DNA from: Spirochaetaceae bacterium
GTDB taxonomy: Bacteria > Spirochaetota > Spirochaetia > Treponematales > Breznakiellaceae
Length of the DNA: 7,903 nt
Assembly: GCA_031290855.1 (NCBI GenBank)
Contig: JAISLM010000128.1
Span: 1 to 7,903, forward strand
Reading direction: 5' to 3'
The notes beneath the pieces are model-generated. The model ran no database searches and was not told the DNA's origin. It saw only the letters and a list, made by a program, of their open reading frames with translations. Positions 1 through 6,762 of this stretch are shown one piece after another (positions within the stretch are counted from its first letter, which is position 1; each line of letters opens with the position of its first letter). Both the position numbers and the translations under genes were made by a program.

Positions 1-273
1 CCCCTCCTCAATTTCTTCATGCCCACTATGAAGCTTGAAAGCAAAGTAAAGGTCGGTTCCAAAGAGATCAAAAAATACGATCAACCCCGCAGCCCCTATC
101 AGCGTCTTCTGGAATCGGAGGCGCTCCAGCCGGAAGTAAAAACGGAACTCACCCGGCTTTACGGACTTTACAATCCGGTTCAGTTACAGCACACTGTCAA
201 CAAGGCCATCCTCGCGTTGCGGGAAGCCGTTGCCGCCAGGTCCCCTTCTTCGCAAAGGAATCCGGCGGCCTAA
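1..273 (+). CDS. C-terminal part of an insertion-sequence transposase (DDE integrase type), 5' end outside the window
   Basis: The frame is open from base 1 and gives 90 residues before a TAA stop, so this is the tail of a longer protein. It reads NFFMPTMKLESKVKVGSK, then a basic stretch with YDQPRSPYQRLL, then a helix-rich end with LYNPVQLQHTVNKAI. This layout (NFF-x-P-x-x-KL, K/R-x-YD-x-P-x-[ST]-PY-x-RLL, then L-x-P-x-x-L) is what I know from the C-terminus of rve/DDE integrase-core transposases of the ISNCY or IS481-like kind. The DDE catalytic residues would lie upstream of the window. The family name is from memory and less certain than the general assignment. The first ATG (base 19) is internal. 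The stop codon lies inside the first of two end repeats, typical of a compact IS in which the gene runs into the terminal sequence. The gene points toward the end of the opposing operon. Confidence 0.82.
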   Translation, partial: PLLNFFMPTMKLESKVKVGSKEIKKYDQPRSPYQRLLESEALQPEVKTELTRLYGLYNPVQLQHTVNKAILALREAVAARSPSSQRNPAA

Positions 274-330
274 AGTTACTTTTTTCTAAATGAGGCAACC
301 GGGCCTAAAGTTACATTTTAAAATGAGGCA
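267..330. repeat. Two tandem IS end repeats, period about 35 bp
   Basis: Copy 1 (267-297) and copy 2 (302-330) share GGCCTAAAGTTAC, then a T/A-rich stretch, then AAATGAGGCA. They differ by a two-base length change and a few substitutions in the A/T-rich middle. The spacing of 35 bp between copy starts is about three to three and a half helical turns. They are probably repeated transposase-binding sites at the IS end. The transposase stop codon (271-273) is inside copy 1. Confidence 0.75.
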
Positions 331-441
331 TTTCGGGATCCCGTTAGAGGGGAGGCCGGCCTCCTTCTTCCATAAGTTCCAGTTTGATAAAGGGGTTTGA
401 TTAACAAGAAGGTTTTCCATAACTCGCCGCCCGTTACTCAT
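331..441 (-). pseudogene. Possible 5' remnant of an operon gene cut off by the insertion sequence
   Basis: A leftward ATG at 441-439 overlaps the rsgA stop in a TAATG arrangement, the same junction seen between secD and secF. The frame gives about 37 codons, including MENLLVNQTPLSNW and NLWKKEAGLPSNGIPK, before it reaches the inferred IS boundary at 330/331. Beyond that it reads through the IS end repeats and stops at 286. A second in-frame ATG at 420-418 (MENLLVN) has a GGGCGGCGAG stretch just upstream and may be the true start. I recognise no family in these residues. The alternative is that this is simply non-coding DNA 3' of rsgA with a chance open frame, because 37 codons is short. Support is the stop/start overlap and the position in the operon. 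Confidence 0.35.
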
Positions 442-1388
442 TAATTGCGTGTCACTTGTTTGGCGAGTTCTTCCGTGATGCGGAGGTAGCTTTCGAAGCG
501 GTCTTCGTGAATCTTGCCGGCTGCCAGCGCAGCCTGAACCTTGCAGCCCGGTTCGGCGCGGTGTGTGCAGGAAAGGCCGAACGCGCATTTGCCGGCAAAC
601 GGCGCGAAGTCCCGCATCAGGGTTTGAATGTCGCCGGGCGCCGGGCCCATGGGCACAAGACAGCGTATGCCGGGGGTGTCGATCAGGCTGAAACCCGCCG
701 CCTCGTCATCAAACAGGACGGACATCACGGTGGTGTGGTTTCCGCGGTCGTACTTCTTGTTCAGTTCGCCCGTTTTCTGTCCGGCGGCGGGCAGCAGCGT
801 GTTTATAAGGCTTGTCTTACCGCTGCCGCTCTGCCCCACTAGCACGGCCCGCACGCCTTTCAGTTTCGCTTCAAGGATTTTTATACCCTCACCCGTCTTT
901 GCGGACACGCGCAAAACAGGGTAAGCGAGCCGCTCAAAATCCTCCAGGCGTCTTTCGATTGCGCGGCGCTTGTCGACGCCTAGCGCCGGAAACAGATCGG
1001 TCTTGTTGCAGACTATCAGGGCCGGGATTTCCGCCGCGTCCGCCTGCAACAAGAGGCGGTCCAAAAACCGCGGACGGAAAGGCGGCGAGGCGGGCGTGGC
1101 GAGGCAGAGAACGGCGTCGACATTTGCCGCCAGCAACTGGGGCGAGGCCGCCTTCGTGTTGAAGCGGGCGAACACGTTGCGCCGTTCCAGCAGGGACAGT
1201 ATCAGGCCGGATGCCGGATCGAACTCCACAAGGTCGCCGGGCGCAAGCGGGTTGTAGAGGCCTAGCGCATCCTTCAGTACCTTTCCTTTTATGCGACACT
1301 CATGGATCAGGGGCGGCCCGCCTTCCGTTTTTACCGTGAAGACGTTGCACGAACCGGATATGACGCACCCCGCCGCTGTCGTCATCAT
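441..1388 (-). CDS. rsgA: Ribosome small-subunit biogenesis GTPase RsgA (YjeQ/YloQ)
   Basis: RsgA is a circularly permuted GTPase that checks late 30S subunit maturation, and its GTPase is stimulated by the ribosome. The 315-residue product has the permuted order: an N-terminal OB-fold with ECRIKGKVLK (30-39), then G4 NKTD (128-131), G5 SAKT (162-165), G1 GQSGSGKT (185-192), G2 around HTT (218-220) and G3 DTPG (237-240). A C-terminal zinc site follows with Cys268, Cys274, His276 and Cys282. The Cys-Cys spacing is five residues, one more than the C-x4-C-x-H-x5-C of E. coli and B. subtilis. Two consecutive ATG codons are possible starts. The first (1388-1386) overlaps the murI stop by two bases (ATGA), favouring translational coupling. 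Length is close to the family norm. It is the last intact gene of the operon, and I see no clear T-rich terminator hairpin after it. Confidence 0.96.
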   Translation of the reverse strand: MMTTAAGCVISGSCNVFTVKTEGGPPLIHECRIKGKVLKDALGLYNPLAPGDLVEFDPASGLILSLLERRNVFARFNTKAASPQLLAANVDAVLCLATPASPPFRPRFLDRLLLQADAAEIPALIVCNKTDLFPALGVDKRRAIERRLEDFERLAYPVLRVSAKTGEGIKILEAKLKGVRAVLVGQSGSGKTSLINTLLPAAGQKTGELNKKYDRGNHTTVMSVLFDDEAAGFSLIDTPGIRCLVPMGPAPGDIQTLMRDFAPFAGKCAFGLSCTHRAEPGCKVQAALAAGKIHEDRFESYLRITEELAKQVTRN

Positions 1389-2218
1389 TCATCGTCCCAA
1401 CCCGGCGTCCCGACAAGCGTCAGGCCGAAACGCGCCGCCCGCCGCGCCCATTTTTCGTCGCCGCTCTCGCCGCCCGTGACGAGTAACAGATTCGGCTGCC
1501 CGGTCCGCCGTGTCGCGGTGGCGGGCGCGGGTCTTTTCGACAGTATGGCTTCTATTCTGAGGCAGACCCCGTCGATAGAATCGAATACGCGGATGCCGGG
1601 TTCCGCCGCTTCCCTGAATTCGTCCAGCAAAAATAAAAAGTGAGTACAGCCCAGCACTAGCGCGTCCGCCCCGCTTTTCCGCACTAGGTCTATGTATTTT
1701 TTTGCCGCCGCGATTCTTTCCGTCCTGTCCGCGTAATCAATCCGGCTCTCGACGAAGCCGACTAATTCAGCGGCGGCGATCCGTGTTATCTTGCAGGCGT
1801 TTGCCGTGCTTTCCGCGAGGCGGCCTATGTACTCGTCCTCCAGCGTCCGTTCCGTTCCAAGGACAGCTACGTGTTTTTTCACGCTGGAAAGCAGGGCCGG
1901 TTTTACGGCGGGGACTGTGCCGACAAAGTCCGTACCGGGGAAGCGCTGCCGAAGCTCCGCAAGCGCCGACACGGAGGCCGTGTTGCAGGCCAGAACGATC
2001 AAGGCCGGCGAAAAATGTTTCAGTATACGCGCCGTCAGGTCGATCAACAGCGAGACGAGGCCGGCCTTTGTCTTTTCGCCGTATGGGAAGTTCTTTTTGT
2101 CTGCAACGTACAGAAGGGGCCGTTTCGGGTTCGACGCGCCGTAAGCGCCCAGGTAGGGAAGGCCGCCCGCGCCTGAGTCGATGAATACGACGCGGCCGCT
2201 GATCGATTTATCCGCCAA
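1385..2218 (-). CDS. murI: Glutamate racemase
   Basis: MurI converts L-glutamate to D-glutamate for the peptidoglycan stem peptide, in the cytoplasm and without a cofactor, using two cysteines. The 277-residue product has the family signatures: FIDSGAGGLP (12-21) with the active-site Asp/Ser, FPYGEK (44-49), ACNTAS with catalytic Cys78, and GCTHF with catalytic Cys191. Both cysteines are present, so it should be active. The C-terminal part (LLLVTGG to FGLTLVG) matches the usual end of the family. The start is inferred as TTG at 2218-2216. No ATG lies before the conserved FIDSG, and this start gives a normal N-terminus. It overlaps the thioesterase reading frame by 11 bp, with the start lying just before that gene's TAA. 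No strong Shine-Dalgarno sequence is visible, so expression probably depends on coupling to the gene upstream. Confidence 0.95.
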   Translation of the reverse strand: MADKSISGRVVFIDSGAGGLPYLGAYGASNPKRPLLYVADKKNFPYGEKTKAGLVSLLIDLTARILKHFSPALIVLACNTASVSALAELRQRFPGTDFVGTVPAVKPALLSSVKKHVAVLGTERTLEDEYIGRLAESTANACKITRIAAAELVGFVESRIDYADRTERIAAAKKYIDLVRKSGADALVLGCTHFLFLLDEFREAAEPGIRVFDSIDGVCLRIEAILSKRPAPATATRRTGQPNLLLVTGGESGDEKWARRAARFGLTLVGTPGWDDE

Positions 2219-2945
2219 CTTTTATCCAGGCGCGGAAAGCCGTCTCCGCACCGGACGCCTTGCGGCCTTCCAGCGCAAGCTCGCGGACCGGGCCGGGCTG
2301 GGACGAATATATTTCCACGGTTTCGCCCGGCACAACTTCGGTTACATAGTTTATGTCGATACGGAGTTTCGCCGCGTTTTTGAAGAAGTCTTTCGGCAGT
2401 ATATCCTGTATCCACTGGATGTAACGGGCGTTGTTTACGTGTCCGTTAAAGTCTATGTCGGAGTAAAGGGCCATCCTCTCGCCCGTTTTTACAAGGCCCT
2501 CCTGCCGCGCGACGTTCCGTGCCCCCCCTTCCAGATAATCCCTGCCCTCGTTCAGCGGCAGCGGAACGATAAGGGAGGTCGGGCGGAGCGGGCGGCGCTT
2601 CTCTATGTCCAGTATCAGCCAGGAACTGCTGGCGCGCGCCAGAGTCTCGCCTGCCCCATTCAAAACATCGTAGTTGCGCATACAGAGCAGCCTGTCAAAT
2701 CCCTGCGGCCAGGTTCTGATCGTCAGCATATCGGCAAACACGGGGCGCTTCTCTATCAGCACGGAAAACCGCAAGAGTATCCAGCCCTGCCTGTTGCCCA
2801 ACATCACGTCAAGGCCGACACCCAAATCTTCGCCGTGCTCAGTCGTAATACTCTGAAAAAAGTCGAACAGAACCGACGGCTTGATGTAACGGTCAGTATC
2901 CACGTCGCCGACCGTTACCATATATTTCTTTTCAAAAACATCCAT
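2208..2945 (-). CDS. Acyl-ACP thioesterase (FatA/FatB-like)
   Basis: This enzyme family hydrolyses long-chain acyl-ACP and releases free fatty acid from fatty-acid synthesis. The 245-residue protein fits the bacterial double-hotdog form of the acyl-ACP thioesterase family. The N-terminal hotdog begins YMVTVGDVDTDRYIKPS and carries RTWPQGFDRLLCMRNYDV (77-94), like the plant W-P-x-G-x-x-x-x-x-R-x-[FY] region. The C-terminal hotdog has YSDIDFNGHVNNARYIQW (161-178). Here Asp165, Asn167 and His169 align with the Asp/Asn/His catalytic set of plant enzymes, and Glu203 fits the later catalytic acidic position. Plant enzymes have a neighbouring Cys, and here the residue is Val204. The ATG lies 6 bp after the rfbF stop and no strong ribosome site is visible. 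A role in supplying free fatty acids for membrane lipid or fatty-acid turnover is inference. Chain-length specificity cannot be read from the sequence. Confidence 0.9.
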   Translation of the reverse strand: MDVFEKKYMVTVGDVDTDRYIKPSVLFDFFQSITTEHGEDLGVGLDVMLGNRQGWILLRFSVLIEKRPVFADMLTIRTWPQGFDRLLCMRNYDVLNGAGETLARASSSWLILDIEKRRPLRPTSLIVPLPLNEGRDYLEGGARNVARQEGLVKTGERMALYSDIDFNGHVNNARYIQWIQDILPKDFFKNAAKLRIDINYVTEVVPGETVEIYSSQPGPVRELALEGRKASGAETAFRAWIKVGG

Positions 2946-2951
2946 ACCGCA

Positions 2952-3725
2952 TCATAGCCAGAGCGCCCAGGGGGCCTTGCCGGAGAGCCACAGGTTTGTC
3001 AGATCATTCTTGTCGCGCAGCGCGTCCATTGCCTTCCAAAACCCGCGGTGCCTGTGCGCGTTAAGCTGCCCCTCCCGCGCAAGCGTTTCGAGCGGTTCGC
3101 GCTCAAGCATCGTGCCGTCGCCCTTCAAATATTCAAAAATCGCGCTTTCCACCACGAAAAAGCCGCCGTTGATCCATGAACCGTCGCCTTTCGGCTTTTC
3201 CTCAAAACTGTTTATCAAACCGTCCGCGTCTATCAATATGCCGCCGAAACGTCCGGCGGGTTGAACCGCCGTAAGCGTCACGACCCTGCCGGCCTTCTCA
3301 TGGCAGCGGATAAGGTCGGGCACGGAAACATCGCTGACACCGTCCCCGTATGTAAGCAGAAAGCGTTCATTGCCAAGGTATTCACGCGCCCGGAGCAGCC
3401 TGCCGCCCGTCATTGTGTCGGCCCCCGTATACAGCATCGTGACTTTCCACGGTTCGGTTCTTGTCTTATGCAGTTCCACCGCGTTGTTCAGCATATCAAC
3501 AGTAATATCCGAATAGCGCGTGTAATAGTTGATGAAAAATTCCTTGATGACGTGTGATTTATAGCCCGTCAGAACGATAAAATCGTTAAAGCCCCAATAG
3601 GAGTATATCTTCATTATGTGCCAGAGTATCGGACGCCCGCCGATTTCGACCATAGGCTTTGGCCGGATATCCGTTTCTTCCGACAGGCGGGTGCCCAGAC
3701 CGCCGGCCAGTATAACTACCCGCAA
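2952..3725 (-). CDS. rfbF: Glucose-1-phosphate cytidylyltransferase
   Basis: The enzyme joins CTP and glucose 1-phosphate to give CDP-glucose and pyrophosphate, the first step toward CDP-linked 3,6-dideoxyhexoses and related surface sugars. The 257-residue product is the usual length. It has the nucleotidyltransferase signature LAGGLGTRLSEET (6-18) with RPKPM (21-25), the metal-binding region YGDGVSDV (126-133), FEEKPKGDGSWINGGFFV (174-191), and RGFWKAMDALRDKNDL (227-242). RLSEET, GSWINGGFFV and GFWKAMD-x-LRDK point to the RfbF/DdhA group and not to dTDP- or UDP-glucose pyrophosphorylases. The start is inferred as TTG at 3725-3723, because the conserved MRVVILAGG begins there and no ATG precedes it in frame. 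It lies 3 bp after the secF stop. The usual partner genes (CDP-glucose dehydratase and the enzymes after it) are not in the window. Confidence 0.93.
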   Translation of the reverse strand: MRVVILAGGLGTRLSEETDIRPKPMVEIGGRPILWHIMKIYSYWGFNDFIVLTGYKSHVIKEFFINYYTRYSDITVDMLNNAVELHKTRTEPWKVTMLYTGADTMTGGRLLRAREYLGNERFLLTYGDGVSDVSVPDLIRCHEKAGRVVTLTAVQPAGRFGGILIDADGLINSFEEKPKGDGSWINGGFFVVESAIFEYLKGDGTMLEREPLETLAREGQLNAHRHRGFWKAMDALRDKNDLTNLWLSGKAPWALWL

Positions 3726-3728
3726 GGT

Positions 3729-4970
3729 TTAGGCCCCGGCTGTTTTTACCGGAGCGCCGACGGAGCCCCTTGCCGCCTCGTTACGCTTTTCTTTCTTTAC
3801 GTGTTTCTGCCAGAAGGAGGCAAAACCGCAGGCTATGAATATCGTAGAGTATACGCCGGAAATCATGCCGACAAGCAAAGCAAGCGCAAAATCCTTCATC
3901 GAGCCGGATGTGAATATGTACAGCGACATGACGGCGAGCATCGTCGTAAGCGTTGTTATTATCGTGCGCCCCAGGGTTTCCGTGATCGCGCGGTCAAGCA
4001 GACTCGTAAAGCCGTCATCGGGGTACAGGCGGCGCACTTCGCGTATGCGGTCAAAAACGACTATCGTATCGTTTATCGAATAACCGAGTATCGTAAGTAT
4101 CGCCGCTATAGTCGTTGTGTTGAATTCCATCCGTGACCAGGCAATGAAGGCTACCATTATCAGCGCGTCGTGCGCTATCGCGAGAACCGCGCCTATCGCG
4201 AACTGCGGCTTAAACCGTACAGAAGCGTATATCAGGATCAAAAGCAGCGTAAGAAACATCAGTATGCCGGCCTGATCCGCAAGTTGTTTTGAAAAACGGG
4301 AACCCACAAAATCCGACCGGCTTATGACCACCTCGCCTGGGCCAAACGACTCTTCAAGCTGCCTTGCTATCTCGTCCGAATCTATAGTTCCGTTCTCACC
4401 CGCACCCTCGTCCATCCGGATCAAAAAATGCCGGTCGGACGACAGGCCGAGAGCCTGTACGGACACCCCCTCAATCGAGGCGAGGCTTTCGCGTACCTCG
4501 GCCTCGACATCGGGGCTTCCGGGCGCAAGGTAGTGCACCACGTAAGGTTCGGCGTTTATCTGGGGATTCCCGTGCGCGTTCTGTATGAACCAGGCGGTCG
4601 CCGTGTTGCCGGGCGCTTCCGTCTCAACGCTTAAGCCGTCAACCACTTCTGTAAGCGCCGCAACCAGGCTGTCAAGAGTGGTATAGTCAGCAAAGTTAAA
4701 GGTATACGTCGCGCCGTCCGTGTCGGCCCCGGAGATAACGAGTTCCACGCCTGAGCGGGTGAAGGAAAACGTGGCGTTCCCCTTCCCGCCGTAAGTGACG
4801 CTGAAAGCGCTTGGCGCGATCCGCACCTCCTGAATCAGGCCGGCCTTAAAATCGATGCCGAGGTTAAAACCGCCCTTCGCCAGGTAAACGGCAAGACCGC
4901 CGGCTACCAGCAACAGGGAAAGCAGCATAGCCGGCAGGAAAAACCTTGAAAATTTGATGATGCGCTTCAT
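3729..4970 (-). CDS. secF: Protein translocase subunit SecF, with an enlarged periplasmic domain
   Basis: SecF pairs with SecD in the inner membrane and uses the proton gradient to help pull exported proteins out of SecYEG. The 413-residue protein has TM1 at about 9-30, the GIDFKAG motif (38-44, family G-x-DF-x-GG), then a long periplasmic domain to about 230. TM2 to TM6 follow near 233-252, 258-278, 284-306, 337-353 and 360-382. The signature GYSINDTIVVFDRIRE (296-311) has the conserved Asp of TM4. E. coli SecF is about 320 residues. The surplus here is mainly at about 50-150, before the conserved VEAEVRESLASIEG. A basic and then Ala/Gly-rich cytoplasmic tail ends the protein. The ATG overlaps the secD stop by one base (TAATG) and has a strong GGAGGA site, so the two subunits are probably made in balance. 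Confidence 0.97.
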   Translation of the reverse strand: MKRIIKFSRFFLPAMLLSLLLVAGGLAVYLAKGGFNLGIDFKAGLIQEVRIAPSAFSVTYGGKGNATFSFTRSGVELVISGADTDGATYTFNFADYTTLDSLVAALTEVVDGLSVETEAPGNTATAWFIQNAHGNPQINAEPYVVHYLAPGSPDVEAEVRESLASIEGVSVQALGLSSDRHFLIRMDEGAGENGTIDSDEIARQLEESFGPGEVVISRSDFVGSRFSKQLADQAGILMFLTLLLILIYASVRFKPQFAIGAVLAIAHDALIMVAFIAWSRMEFNTTTIAAILTILGYSINDTIVVFDRIREVRRLYPDDGFTSLLDRAITETLGRTIITTLTTMLAVMSLYIFTSGSMKDFALALLVGMISGVYSTIFIACGFASFWQKHVKKEKRNEAARGSVGAPVKTAGA

Positions 4971-6691
4971 TACTTTATCCTCCAGCTTATCGAAACGTTC
5001 CGGCTGCCCAATACGTCTGTACCGAAATCAAATATCAGGCGCGACACGAACAGGGCCGTAAACACGGACGAAAAAACGCCTATCGCGAGGCTAACGGCAA
5101 AACCCTGAATCGGGCCGGAACCCAGCTGCGACAGGAACAGCGCCGCTATGAACGTTGTGATGTTGGCGTCCATGATCGCCCAGAAGGCCTTGTTGAAACC
5201 GGCCTCCACCGCCGCCTTGCGCGTTTTCTTGAGAAGCAATTCTTCCTTTATACGTTCAAATATGATAACGTTGGCGTCGACCGCCATTCCGATCGTCAGG
5301 ATGAAGCCGGCTATGCTCGGCAGCGTCAGCGTAAAGTTGAACGCGGAAAGGATGCTGAACATGATGAAGATGTTGAATATCTGGGCGACAACCGCGTTGA
5401 ACCCGGCTATCTTGTAGAAGGCGAGCATGAATACCATCACGGCCCCAAGCCCGCCGAGCAGCGCGTACAGGCCGCGGTAAATCGTGTCCTCGCCCATCGA
5501 AGCGCCTATCGTCTGCTGGTTCGCGACCTCCAGTTCTACAGGGAGCGCGGCGGACCGCAAGATCATCGCCAAGTTGTTTGATTCGTCCGCGCTAAAACCG
5601 GTAAGACGACCCGACTCCCGTATCGTGCTCTGTATCGTGGCCTGTGAGCGCACCCTGTCGTCCAGAACCGTCGCAAGCCGCTTGCCTATGTTCGCGGACG
5701 TCAGCTTCTCAAAGATGATAGCGCCATCGTCGTCAAGCTGGAAGTTCACCTCGGGCCTCCCGTCCAGGTTGTCGCGCTCGGCGCGGGCATCCTTGATGTG
5801 GTTGCCGTCCAGCCCAACCTCTTTCTTGATAACGGTATAGCCGGTAAACTCGTCAAGGCCGTAGCGGTCCTTCGTGTACACGCCGCGCACCTCGCAGTCG
5901 GCGGGAATGATCGTAGGATCGGCAAGGTTCCCCTGTCCGTCAAAGGTTGTGCCGGGGTTGGCCTCGTAGTAGCGGCTGAACGCTTCCAGTCCCTCCTCGT
6001 CCACTATCTGAAAGGTCAGGCTGCCCTTGCCCATGATGATGTCGTTGATCCGTTCCGGGTCGGCAGTACCGGGAATTTCGACATATATCTGATCCACGCC
6101 CTGCCGCCGTATCACAGGCTCGGTGAGGCCGAAACGGTCTATGCGGTTGTTCAGCACCTCGAGCGCCTGCGCGATAGCGCCGTTCCGTTCATCTTCGCTG
6201 AGCGTATGGCCCAGCTTCTCCTCGTAAGCCGCCAGATTCGCCTGAAGCACGATAGACAGGCCCCCGGAAAGGTCCAGCCCGAGCTGTACCGCGTTCTTTT
6301 GCAGGTCTTTCAGCTTGAATATCGAATTCCGGTAATGGTCCTCAAGTATACCCTGCACCTCGTTTTTGTCGACAAAAACGTTCAAGGCCGCCCTGGCGTC
6401 CCATCTTTCGGGCGCAGGCAACTTTTCCAGGCCGTTTATCCTTTTCGCTTCCTTGAGGAGAAATGCTATGTCGGGAGGCACGTCCGCGCCGCCGCGAGCC
6501 GCTTCAATAACACGGCCAAGGTCGCTTGCCGCCTTGCGCGAAGCATAGTTTTTTATCTGTTCCCGCGAACCGAGAGCGATGATCTTGTCCTGCGCGGGCA
6601 CAAAGAAATACCAGCGCACCGTAGGCGCCAAAAAAGCGGCGCATACCGCGACAGTCAACAGAATTATGATAAATCTATACCGTTTACTCAT
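4970..6691 (-). CDS. secD: Protein translocase subunit SecD
   Basis: SecD is the larger partner of SecF in the accessory Sec complex and binds emerging substrate through its periplasmic head. With the ATG at 6691-6689 the product is 573 residues. TM1 is at about 7-29, the motif GLDLSGGLSIVLQ at 138-150, and a large periplasmic region includes VLNNRIDRFGLTEPVI and VDQIYVEIPG. The C-terminal five-helix bundle starts near 409, with GMAVDANVIIFERIKEE (468-484) carrying the conserved Asp of TM4, and a last helix ending near 556. The frame stays open upstream to a TTG at 6712 (7 more residues). I prefer the ATG because GGGG lies 7 bases before it and MSKRYRFIIIL is a normal start. Length is close to the family's usual 500-620. 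It follows yajC by 71 bp and overlaps secF by one base. Confidence 0.97.
   Translation of the reverse strand: MSKRYRFIIILLTVAVCAAFLAPTVRWYFFVPAQDKIIALGSREQIKNYASRKAASDLGRVIEAARGGADVPPDIAFLLKEAKRINGLEKLPAPERWDARAALNVFVDKNEVQGILEDHYRNSIFKLKDLQKNAVQLGLDLSGGLSIVLQANLAAYEEKLGHTLSEDERNGAIAQALEVLNNRIDRFGLTEPVIRRQGVDQIYVEIPGTADPERINDIIMGKGSLTFQIVDEEGLEAFSRYYEANPGTTFDGQGNLADPTIIPADCEVRGVYTKDRYGLDEFTGYTVIKKEVGLDGNHIKDARAERDNLDGRPEVNFQLDDDGAIIFEKLTSANIGKRLATVLDDRVRSQATIQSTIRESGRLTGFSADESNNLAMILRSAALPVELEVANQQTIGASMGEDTIYRGLYALLGGLGAVMVFMLAFYKIAGFNAVVAQIFNIFIMFSILSAFNFTLTLPSIAGFILTIGMAVDANVIIFERIKEELLLKKTRKAAVEAGFNKAFWAIMDANITTFIAALFLSQLGSGPIQGFAVSLAIGVFSSVFTALFVSRLIFDFGTDVLGSRNVSISWRIK
4978..4983 (-). 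promoter_or_regulatory. Strong Shine-Dalgarno site for secF inside the end of secD
   Basis: The minus strand reads CTGGAGGATAAAGTAATG, with GGAGGA 7 bases before the secF ATG. It is the best ribosome-binding site in the cluster and lies within the last codons of secD. It indicates that secF is initiated efficiently and does not depend only on read-through coupling. Confidence 0.8.
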
Positions 6692-6740
6692 GAATAACCC
6701 CGATTGGGCCAAACCGGTAAATATCCGCCCGCGAAATTCC

Positions 6741-6757
6741 GCAAGGCGAATCCTTGC
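6741..6757 (-). other. Small hairpin between yajC and secD
   Basis: A perfect 6-bp inverted repeat, GCAAGG and CCTTGC with a 5-base loop, sits in the 71-bp gap between yajC and secD. No run of T follows on the minus strand, so it does not look like an intrinsic terminator. It could affect mRNA processing or the ratio of YajC to SecDF, or be incidental. Confidence 0.4.
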
Positions 6758-6762
6758 CGGCC

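Larger units (their letters stand above)
1..330 (+). mobile_element. Right end of an insertion sequence (partial)
   Basis: The transposase tail is followed at once by two tandem near-identical sequences (267-297 and 302-330) ending in TGAGGCA. Read inward from the outside, the second begins TGCCTCATTT, and TG...CA ends are common in DDE-integrase elements. I therefore place the element's right boundary near base 330. The left end is outside the window, so neither the opposite terminal repeat nor a target duplication can be checked. Directly outside lies a small palindrome, CGGGATCCCG (334-343), which may be part of the target. Confidence 0.65.

Noticed and set aside
351..364. Perfect 14-bp palindrome GGAGGCCGGCCTCC as a terminator for rsgA or the transposase
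   Set aside because: It has no hairpin loop and no T-run follows on either strand. It also lies inside the possible truncated reading frame, where it encodes part of KKEAGLP.
286..588. Whole 100-residue leftward frame as one gene
   Set aside because: Its first half is the rsgA coding region read in another frame. Only the part from 441 leftward to the IS boundary has any support.
2181..2957. Rightward 258-residue open frame opposite the thioesterase gene
   Set aside because: It is antisense to a clearly recognised acyl-ACP thioesterase, shows no family motif, and reflects the high GC content of the third codon positions on the other strand.
5798..6697. Rightward 299-residue open frame opposite secD
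   Set aside because: It is antisense to unmistakable SecD coding sequence and has no recognisable protein features.
6692..6712. TTG start of secD adding MAQSGLF
   Set aside because: The ATG at 6691 has GGGG at good spacing and a normal N-terminus, and nothing supports initiation at the TTG.
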